64,000 nucleotides of DNA from the NCBI RefSeq assembly GCF_905201705.1, contig NZ_CAJKOX010000013.1, positions 30,038-94,037 of the forward strand. Reading direction: 5' to 3'. The first letter of the stretch is position 1. Each line of letters opens with the position of its first letter. Below the pieces are notes generated by a model that made no database searches, was not told the DNA's origin, and saw only the letters and a list, made by a program, of their open reading frames with translations. The DNA comes from an uncultured Marvinbryantia sp. Lineage in GTDB: Bacteria; Bacillota; Clostridia; Lachnospirales; Lachnospiraceae. The position numbers and the translations under genes were made by a program. Below are positions 57,524-64,000 of this stretch, one piece after another.

Positions 57524-59555
57524 TTTTCCTTCCTCCTGTTTTATGACTGCTGCCTTCGGATTTCTCTTTTTCTCTTTTGCCCTTTGCATCATAGAACTTC
57601 GCCGCGGCGTCGAACACGCTGCGCAGCTCAAGATGCATGTTGGTATTTAAAACATTCTCCGTCCGGCTGCGGACAAAGTTGTTTAGCTTCGTCATGTATT
57701 CGTCCGGTGTGATAGTGCCCTCTGCCACATAGGTCAATCCCTTCTCCCAGCTCGCCGTCAGCTCCGGATTCAGAAGCGAGCGGATGGAGCGCGCCACCAC
57801 ATCGAAGATCATCTCCCCAAGCAAGGTCGGCGTGAGAATCTGCGTCTTTTTGTTGAGGGCAATGTATTTGTTTGCGATCAGCTTTTTTAAGATCTCTGCT
57901 CTGGTCGCGCTGGTGCCGATGCCGCTGCCCTTGATCTGCTCGCGCAGCTCTTCGTCCTCGATAAGCTGCCCGGCGTTCTCCATCGCCAGGATCATCGAAC
58001 CGGAATTGTATCGCTTGGGCGGGCTTGTCTCGCCCTCCCTGATCTCCAGTTTCTCCACCGGAAGAACCGCACCCTTTTTCAGAGCGTTCAGCGCCGCAAG
58101 AAGCGCCGCGTCCGTCTGCTCCTCCTTATTCTGACGGGTATCCGCCACCTTCAGATACCCCGGCTCCTCCAGCACCTTAAAGGAGGAAAAGAATTTTTCC
58201 CCGCCGATGACTGTCACCAGATTGATCTTGCGGTAGACTGCCGCCGGATAAAAGATGCTTAAAAATCTCCGGGCGATCAGCTCATACACTTTCGCCGACT
58301 GCGCCGAGAGCCGCTGCAGGGCGCCAAGCCCCTGCCCGGTGGGGATGATCGCATAGTGATCGGTGATCTGCTTGTCGTTCACATAGCGGGACCGGCTGAT
58401 GCCTTTATAGTTCCCCGCCTCCAGCACCTCCTGCGCAAAGCTTCCGACCGCCGGACAGGAGCAGAGCCCTCTGATATTTTTATAAATTTCCTTCGCCACC
58501 GCCGTCGAGAGCACGCGGGCATCCGTTCTCGGATACGTCACCAGCTTTTTCTCGTAAAGCTCCTGCACGGTGCGCAGCGTCTCGTCCGGGCTGATCTTAA
58601 ACAGTCTGGAACATTCATTCTGCAGCTCCGCCAGGTTAAAGAGAAGCGGCGGGTTTTTACTTTCCTTCTTGCGCTCAATGCTCTCCGCCACTGCCTTTAA
58701 CGGCTGTGCGGCGCTGAGCGCATCAATCAGCTCCCGGGCATCCTTTTTCTCCTTAAAGCCGTTTTCCTTATAAAGCTTAGGAGACTGAAAATATTTTGAG
58801 CCTTCCACCGCCCGAAATTCGCCCTCAAATTCCCGTCCGCCGCAGACACAGGTGCTCACCACACGGTAAAACGGCGTCTTTACAAACTCCCTGATCTCCC
58901 GCTCCCGGCGCACTACCATGCCGAGCACGCAGGTCATCACGCGCCCTACCGAAATCACTGTATAGCGCGTGCCCAGGTAATTTGAGATCGCATTTCCATA
59001 TTTCAGGCTCAAAAGCCGCGAGAAGTTGATCCCCATCAGATAATCTTCCTTCGCGCGCAGATAGGCGGCATCCGCAAGGTGGTCATACTCCGACAGATCC
59101 TTTGCCGTCTTAATGCCGCGCAAAATCTCCTCCTCGGTCTGCGAGTCGATCCAGACGCGCAGGCGCTTCTTCGTCTCCTTCTTCACGCCCGCCTGCTGCT
59201 CGACCAGCCGGTAAATATACTCTCCCTCTCGCCCGGAGTCGGTGCAGACATAGATCGTGTCCACATCCGCGCGGTTTAAAAGACCGCTCACGATCTTAAA
59301 CTGCTTTTCCACGCCGGGGATCACCTCATACAGAAATTTTTCCGGCAAAAAAGGAAGTGTCGCAAGGCTCCACTTCTTGTATTTTTCATCGTATACCTCC
59401 GGATAGCTCATCGTGACGAGATGACCGACGCACCAGGTGATCACGGCGGTGTCGCTCTCCAGGTAGCCGTCACGGCGGGACGTATTTATCTTTAAAGCTT
59501 TGGCAAACTCCTGTGCCACGCTTGGTTTTTCTGCTATAAATAATGCTTTTGCCAT
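57501..59555 (-). CDS. topB: DNA topoisomerase III (type IA)
   Basis: A 684-residue topoisomerase. The Toprim domain includes MAKALFIAEKPSVAQEFAKA and TDSGREGEYIYRLVE; the strand-breaking Tyr is in LVTYPRTDARVLS near residue 345. There are no C-terminal zinc fingers; the tail is Lys and Glu rich (KGKREKEKSEGSSHK). It decatenates single-stranded DNA. It starts 9 bp after the ABC permease gene and overlaps the next gene by 23 bp. Confidence 0.95.
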   Translation of the reverse strand: MAKALFIAEKPSVAQEFAKALKINTSRRDGYLESDTAVITWCVGHLVTMSYPEVYDEKYKKWSLATLPFLPEKFLYEVIPGVEKQFKIVSGLLNRADVDTIYVCTDSGREGEYIYRLVEQQAGVKKETKKRLRVWIDSQTEEEILRGIKTAKDLSEYDHLADAAYLRAKEDYLMGINFSRLLSLKYGNAISNYLGTRYTVISVGRVMTCVLGMVVRREREIREFVKTPFYRVVSTCVCGGREFEGEFRAVEGSKYFQSPKLYKENGFKEKKDARELIDALSAAQPLKAVAESIERKKESKNPPLLFNLAELQNECSRLFKISPDETLRTVQELYEKKLVTYPRTDARVLSTAVAKEIYKNIRGLCSCPAVGSFAQEVLEAGNYKGISRSRYVNDKQITDHYAIIPTGQGLGALQRLSAQSAKVYELIARRFLSIFYPAAVYRKINLVTVIGGEKFFSSFKVLEEPGYLKVADTRQNKEEQTDAALLAALNALKKGAVLPVEKLEIREGETSPPKRYNSGSMILAMENAGQLIEDEELREQIKGSGIGTSATRAEILKKLIANKYIALNKKTQILTPTLLGEMIFDVVARSIRSLLNPELTASWEKGLTYVAEGTITPDEYMTKLNNFVRSRTENVLNTNMHLELRSVFDAAAKFYDAKGKREKEKSEGSSHKTGGRKNGESKNQ

Positions 59556-59564
59556 AAATCCTCA

Positions 59565-60290
59565 TCAATCATGTGCGCCGCGGCCGCAGAACACATATCT
59601 GCCGAGCCCGAAGAACACAAGGCCCGCCACCGCAAGCGTCAGAGACGCCAGGAAAGCGGAAACTCCCGGCGACACAAACATTTCCTGCCGGAACAGGCTG
59701 AACACCGTGATATATTGCAGCACGGAAAGCTCCGGCACAAAATCCTGCAGCAGATAGACTGCATAAAACAGCAGCGGCAGCCCGATGCCAAGCCCGTAAT
59801 AAAAAGGCATGGATGGTCTGCTGCCGGCGCAGGAAATAAAGAAGCACCAGCCCGCTATAAAAAGCTGCAGGCACATTGCTCCAAGATGCAGTACAATATA
59901 GGTATTCTGGTTCCACATGCCCGTCAGATCGTACACATGAAGCACGCTTCCGAGCAGCATGGAAAACGCCAACAGCACAAATGCGCTCAGTCCCACAAAT
60001 ACCGCCTTTGTCATAATGATCTGCGAAGGACTGATACCGGTCGCGAGCAGAAACGTCATCGATTTGTCGGCGTCACGCCGGCGCACCGTCTCCATCGCCA
60101 GCACCATGCTCATCAGCATCGGAAATACAACGACCGGCAGCGTATCCCAGAACATATCCGAAATCCGGATAAGGCGCATATTCCGAATGACTGCAGCAAT
60201 CAGAAGGCTTGCCGCCTGCAGACAGTAAAATACCATCAGCGTTTTCCGGTTGATCATAAAGTCCTGTTTCAGAATCGGTATGTTAAGCAT
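59565..60290 (-). CDS. ABC permease partner of a degenerate ATPase
   Basis: About 241 residues with six membrane helices; MLNIPILKQDFMINRKTLMVFY starts as in ABC-2 permeases. It overlaps the upstream ATPase gene by 8 bp. GGAGG stands 5 nt before the ATG at 60290. Substrate and direction are unknown; the partner ATPase lacks several catalytic residues, so transport may need another ATPase or may not occur. Confidence 0.8.
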   Translation of the reverse strand: MLNIPILKQDFMINRKTLMVFYCLQAASLLIAAVIRNMRLIRISDMFWDTLPVVVFPMLMSMVLAMETVRRRDADKSMTFLLATGISPSQIIMTKAVFVGLSAFVLLAFSMLLGSVLHVYDLTGMWNQNTYIVLHLGAMCLQLFIAGWCFFISCAGSRPSMPFYYGLGIGLPLLFYAVYLLQDFVPELSVLQYITVFSLFRQEMFVSPGVSAFLASLTLAVAGLVFFGLGRYVFCGRGAHD

Positions 60291-61164
60291 GAAGTCCTCC
60301 GTATATGTGCACAAATGTTTCTTCCAGACTTAATGGAACAGGCTCAATGCTCGTCACATGATAATTTGCCAGCGTGCGGATAAGCGGAAGCAGCTCCCCC
60401 TGCAGGGATACCACCAGGTTGCGATCCTTCATGCTCCTGATCTCGAAGGACTCCTTCGCAAACTGCATCGCCGACCGGCTGCTGCCAAACTGGATCAGAT
60501 ATCTGCGGTACATATTTTCCCGCATGTTTTCCACGTCGCCAAGATAAACGATATTCCCCTTGTCAAGAAGTCCCACCCGGTCGCAGGTGAGGTCGGCGAT
60601 GTCTACATTGTCTGACGTGAGAACGACCATCTTCCCCTTTTCCTTCTCCTCCAGGATCAGATCGACCATCACGCTTCGCGTCTTACTGTCCAGATTGCGG
60701 AAGGGATTGTCGAGAAGGATTACCGGCGGATTGTGCATCAGCGCGCAGACAATGCCCGTTTTCTGCACGTCCGCCGACGTCATTTCCCCAATTTTTTTAT
60801 CAAGATCCAGCTTCAGACGCTTTGCCGTGTTAAAGAGATTTTCCAGGTTGCGCATCCCGCGGATCTCCGCGTTGGAGCGCAGAAACTGCCGTCCGGTAAG
60901 GCCTGCAGGCAGAGTGATCTCATCCGGCAGATAGCCGATCATCTTGTGCAGATAGACGGACGCGCGCACGCAATCCTTTCCGTTGATCGCACACCTTCCC
61001 TTTGTCGGATTTTCGAACCCCATAAGCATACGAAGAGCGGTGGTCTTCCCGGAGCCCTTCGAGCCTACCAGCCCAAAGACCTCCCCGACTTCCACCTCGA
61101 AAGAAAAATCAAATATTCCCCTTCCATCCTCAAACCGCTTCGTGAGGTTCTTAAATCGTATCAT
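60283..61164 (-). CDS. ABC-type ATP-binding protein with degenerate catalytic motifs
   Basis: A 293-residue protein of the ABC-2 ATPase type. Walker A is intact (GSKGSGKT, 34-41), but the signature LSGGQ is replaced by TSADV (130s), the Walker B Glu is Asn153 (ILLDNPFRNLD) and the H-loop His is Asp185 (LTSDNVDIADLTCDRV). It should bind ATP but hardly hydrolyse it. Its permease partner overlaps its stop. In heterodimeric ABC proteins one degenerate site is common, but no second ATPase is encoded here. Confidence 0.88.
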   Translation of the reverse strand: MIRFKNLTKRFEDGRGIFDFSFEVEVGEVFGLVGSKGSGKTTALRMLMGFENPTKGRCAINGKDCVRASVYLHKMIGYLPDEITLPAGLTGRQFLRSNAEIRGMRNLENLFNTAKRLKLDLDKKIGEMTSADVQKTGIVCALMHNPPVILLDNPFRNLDSKTRSVMVDLILEEKEKGKMVVLTSDNVDIADLTCDRVGLLDKGNIVYLGDVENMRENMYRRYLIQFGSSRSAMQFAKESFEIRSMKDRNLVVSLQGELLPLIRTLANYHVTSIEPVPLSLEETFVHIYGGLHA

Positions 61165-61187
61165 CGCGCCTTCCTTATCTGAACATC

Positions 61188-62273
61188 CTATTTCTTTTCA
61201 ATGTAACCGAGCGCCTTGAGGCATTCTGCGCAGAGCACCGCTCCGCCTGCCGCGCCGCGGACAGTATTGTGGGAAAGTCCCACAAATTTATAATCGTAAA
61301 CCGTATCCTCACGCAGTCTTCCGATGGAAACGCCCATGCCCTTCTCGTAATCGACGTCTGCCTTTACCTGCGGACGATTGTCCTCCTCCAGATACTGGAT
61401 AAACTGCTTCGGAGCGCTCGGCAGATTTAATTCCTGCGGAAGCCCGGAGAAGTTTACCAGCTTTTCGATAAGCTGCTCTTTAGTCGGCTTCTTTCTGAAT
61501 TTCACAAATACGGCAGCCGTGTGACCGTTTAATACCGGCACGCGGATGCACTGGCAGGTGATCACCGGCTCCTGTGCCTTTACGATCACGCCGTCTTTGA
61601 TCTCGCCCAGAATACGCAGCGGCTCCTGCTCGGATTTCTCTTCCTCGCCGCCGATATACGGGATGATGTTTTCCACCATCTCCGGCCAGTCCTTAAAGGT
61701 CTTGCCCGCTCCGGAGATTGCCTGGTAGGTCGTCGCAACCACCTCATACGGCTCAAACTCTCTCCATGCGGCAAGCGCCGGCGCATAGCTCTGGATCGAG
61801 CAGTTCGGCTTTACCGCCACAAAGCCCCTTGTGGTTCCCAGACGCTTTTTCTGGAATTCGATAACCTTAAAGTGCTCCGGGTTGATCTCCGGCACCACCA
61901 TCGGAACGTCCGGCGTCCAGCGGTGCGCGCTGTTGTTGGAGACAACCGGCGTCTCGGTCTTTGCGTACTCCTCCTCGATCGCGCGGATCTCGTCCTTTGT
62001 CATATCTACAGCGGAGAATACGAAGTCTACGCCTGCCGCTACCTTCTCCACCTCATTCACATTCATTACTACCAGATTTTTGACTGCTTCCGGCATCGGC
62101 GTCGTCATTTTCCATCTGCCGCCGACAGCCTCCTCGTAGGTCTTTCCGGCGCTGCGCGGGCTTGCCGCCACGGTCGTCACCTCAAACCACGGATGGTTTT
62201 CCAGCAGGGAAATAAAACGCTGTCCCACCATACCGGTTGCTCCCAGAATACCCACTCTCAGTTTCTCGCTCAT
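61188..62273 (-). CDS. asd: Aspartate-semialdehyde dehydrogenase
   Basis: About 361 residues. The NADP-binding LRVGILGATGMVGQRF opens the protein, the catalytic Cys158 lies in VKPNCSIQ and the acid/base His in RVPVLNGHTAAV. It makes aspartate semialdehyde for lysine, threonine and methionine synthesis; homoserine for MetA depends on it. The sequence is of the fungal/archaeal-like branch. The ATG at 62273 has GGAGG 8 nt upstream; one at 62288 is less likely. Confidence 0.95.
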   Translation of the reverse strand: MSEKLRVGILGATGMVGQRFISLLENHPWFEVTTVAASPRSAGKTYEEAVGGRWKMTTPMPEAVKNLVVMNVNEVEKVAAGVDFVFSAVDMTKDEIRAIEEEYAKTETPVVSNNSAHRWTPDVPMVVPEINPEHFKVIEFQKKRLGTTRGFVAVKPNCSIQSYAPALAAWREFEPYEVVATTYQAISGAGKTFKDWPEMVENIIPYIGGEEEKSEQEPLRILGEIKDGVIVKAQEPVITCQCIRVPVLNGHTAAVFVKFRKKPTKEQLIEKLVNFSGLPQELNLPSAPKQFIQYLEEDNRPQVKADVDYEKGMGVSIGRLREDTVYDYKFVGLSHNTVRGAAGGAVLCAECLKALGYIEKK

Positions 62274-62297
62274 AATCTTCTCCTCCATCCTCTAACT

Positions 62298-63677
62298 CTA
62301 ATTATCTTCCAGATATCTTCTCTCCGCGGCAATGGCCTGCAGCATCGCCTTCTCTGACGGCGCTCCTGCCGTCTGCCGCTTTTCCACGCAGGTTTTCAGG
62401 CTGATCGCCTCATAGATATCTTCCTCAAACACCGGACTGATCGCGCGGTACTCCGCAAGCGTCAGATCGTCCAGCGCGATGCCCTTTTCAATGCAGGTGA
62501 GCACCAGCCTGCCGACGATGCCGTGTGCATCGCGGAACGGCACGCCGTGATTTACCAGATAATCTGCAGCGTCCGTCGCATTCGTGAAGCCCTGCTTCGC
62601 GCTCTCCTCCATGCGGTTTTTATTAATTTTCATCGTCGCGATCATGCCGGTGAACAGGGCAATGCAGCCTTTGACTGTATCGATCGCGTCAAACGTCAGT
62701 TCCTTATCCTCCTGCATATCCTTATTATATGCAAGCGGAAGCCCCTTCATGGTCGTGAGCAGCGCTGTCAGTGCCCCGTAGACGCGCCCGGTCTTTCCGC
62801 GGATCAGCTCCGCAATATCCGGGTTTTTCTTCTGCGGCATGATGCTGCTTCCGGTGCTGTACGCGTCGTCCAGCTCCACAAAGCGGTATTCATTCGAATT
62901 CCAGATTATGATCTCCTCGCAGAAACGGCTTAAATGCATCATGATCGTGGACATCGCCGAGAGAAGCTCGATCAGATAATCCCTGTCCGCCACCGAATCC
63001 ATGCTGTTTAAGGTCGCCCCGTCAAAATCAAGAAGCTGCGCCGTATATTCCCGATCCAGCGGATAGGTAGTACCTGCGAGCGCGCCGCTGCCGAGCGGAC
63101 AGAGGTTCATCCGCTTTGTAATATCTGCAAGCCTCTGACGATCGCGCTTAAACATTTCAAAATAAGCGCCGAGATGGTGCGCAAATGTGACCGGCTGCGC
63201 CTTCTGCAGGTGCGTAAAGCCCGGCATATAGGTTTCCGTGTGCGCCTCCATCATGGAAAGCAGCGTCTCCAGGAGTTTCTTTAGCAGCGCGTCCATCTCC
63301 GCGATCTCATCGCGTATGTACAGCTTCATATCCAGCGCCACCTGGTCGTTGCGGCTCCTGCCGGTGTGCAGCTTTTTGCCCGCATCGCCAATGCGGTCTA
63401 TTAAATTTGCCTCCACAAAGCTGTGGATATCCTCGTATTTTTCTGTGATCTGCAGCGTCCCGTTCTCCACATCGGTAAGAATGCCCTGCAGCCCCTCCAG
63501 GATCTGTTCCTTTTCCTGCTCCGTCAGAATGCCCTGCTTCGCCAGCATTTTCACATGCGCCATGCTGCCGCGGATATCCTGGCGGTAAAACTTCTGGTCA
63601 AACGATACGGATGCGTTAAACCGGTATACCAGCTCATCTGTCTCTTTGGTAAAACGGCCGCCCCATAGCTGTGCCAT
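62298..63677 (-). CDS. argH: Argininosuccinate lyase
   Basis: A 459-residue enzyme of the fumarase/aspartase superfamily. The signature GSSIMPQKKNPD near residue 280 carries the catalytic Ser; HTGRSRNDQVALD and TYMPGFTHLQKAQP with the general-base His are present. It splits argininosuccinate into arginine and fumarate. It lies 24 bp before asd in the same run; no other arg genes are in the window. Confidence 0.97.
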   Translation of the reverse strand: MAQLWGGRFTKETDELVYRFNASVSFDQKFYRQDIRGSMAHVKMLAKQGILTEQEKEQILEGLQGILTDVENGTLQITEKYEDIHSFVEANLIDRIGDAGKKLHTGRSRNDQVALDMKLYIRDEIAEMDALLKKLLETLLSMMEAHTETYMPGFTHLQKAQPVTFAHHLGAYFEMFKRDRQRLADITKRMNLCPLGSGALAGTTYPLDREYTAQLLDFDGATLNSMDSVADRDYLIELLSAMSTIMMHLSRFCEEIIIWNSNEYRFVELDDAYSTGSSIMPQKKNPDIAELIRGKTGRVYGALTALLTTMKGLPLAYNKDMQEDKELTFDAIDTVKGCIALFTGMIATMKINKNRMEESAKQGFTNATDAADYLVNHGVPFRDAHGIVGRLVLTCIEKGIALDDLTLAEYRAISPVFEEDIYEAISLKTCVEKRQTAGAPSEKAMLQAIAAERRYLEDN

Positions 63678-63701
63678 AAATTCCCCTTCTTTCGTCTTTT
63701 C

Positions 63702-64000
63702 TCATACGGAGTGTATCATATTTTCCGCACAGCCGCAAGCCCCTTTCATGCTGAATACACACCCGCAGTAGTTCTGTCTGTACAGCCCGTACCTGGCGGA
63801 CAGCTCTCCGGAGCGCTTGAAGCCGTTCCTTTTCTTAAAATCAGAAGGAAGCCAGGAAACGCCGTACTCCCCGGCAAGCTGCTCCCCGATCTCATTGATG
63901 ACGGCTGCGTTTTTCAGCGGGCTGATCGTGAGCGTGGTCGCAAAGTAATCGGCATTGGCAAGGACAGCTCTCTTCGCCGTCTCCCGCAGGCGCAGCGCAA
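63702..64000 (-). CDS. queH: QueH-type epoxyqueuosine reductase, C-terminal part
   Basis: Only about the last 98 codons are in the window; the gene enters from the right edge. The visible part (DYFATTLTISPLKNAAVINE, YGVSWLPSDFKKRNGFKRS and YRQNYCGCVFS) matches the end of QueH (DUF208), which reduces epoxyqueuosine in tRNA with an iron-sulfur cluster; CGC supplies cluster ligands. The stop TGA is at 63702-63704. The tail after the CGC motif is slightly longer than usual and adds two more Cys (ACGCAE). It is read towards argH. Confidence 0.85.
   Translation of the reverse strand, partial: ALRLRETAKRAVLANADYFATTLTISPLKNAAVINEIGEQLAGEYGVSWLPSDFKKRNGFKRSGELSARYGLYRQNYCGCVFSMKGACGCAENMIHSV

Overview
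The window looks like one contiguous chromosomal stretch from a low-to-mid GC, Gram-positive anaerobe of the Clostridia, most likely a gut Lachnospiraceae. Pointers are the HydG and HydF [FeFe]-hydrogenase maturases, a 2-hydroxyacyl-CoA dehydratase/activase pair, AgrC/AgrA-like and OmpR-type two-component systems, DUF4317, DUF6062 and DUF4358 proteins, strong AGGAGG ribosome sites, TTGACA/TATAAT promoters and Bacillus-type SOS boxes. Species placement is inference. Most genes lie on the minus strand in tight runs with ATGA or GTGA overlaps.

Layout. 1-5000: 5' part of a GH43 glycosidase gene, then two tandem GHKL kinase / LytTR regulator pairs. 5200-6100: an AT-rich patch with a small unknown ORF and a PlsY-like acyltransferase. 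6100-11500: a TetR gene followed by GH79 glycosidase, 2-hydroxyacyl-CoA dehydratase and a dehydratase-activase fusion, with TetR-type palindromes over both promoters. 11600-15000: an ECF transporter operon whose ATPase gene looks like a recombination hybrid, facing a frameshifted AraC regulator. 15100-24500: metA with a structured leader, cls, ligA, a pseudouridine synthase, DUF6062 with a structured leader, homocysteine methyltransferase and asnB. 24600-30200: folA, thyA and a DHHW/MBOAT cell-surface acylation pair, facing an SGNH hydrolase and a DUF4358 lipoprotein. 30300-36600: PepV-like dipeptidase, hydG, ttcA, an SseB-domain protein, hydF and tRNA-Arg(ACG). 36670-42800: small proteins, an SOS-controlled Y-family polymerase, DUF4317, Nudix, cysK and an oxidoreductase. 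42900-48000: rny, recX, recA (SOS box) and a MATE exporter. 48000-56700: a six-gene envelope/ABC operon and its two-component system, with the same 17-bp operator at both promoters. 56800-64000: a left-handed beta-helix protein, topB, an ABC pair with a degenerate ATPase, asd, argH and the 3' end of queH.

How the genes work together. metA, cysK, the homocysteine methyltransferase and asd belong to sulfur amino acid and aspartate-family metabolism. recA/recX and the Y-family polymerase share SOS control. The strongest candidates for undescribed biology are the two-component-controlled operon at 48-56.7 kb, the TetR-controlled GH79/dehydratase operon, and two structured 5' leaders (before metA and before the DUF6062 gene). 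No CRISPR array, rRNA, prophage or intact insertion sequence was seen.
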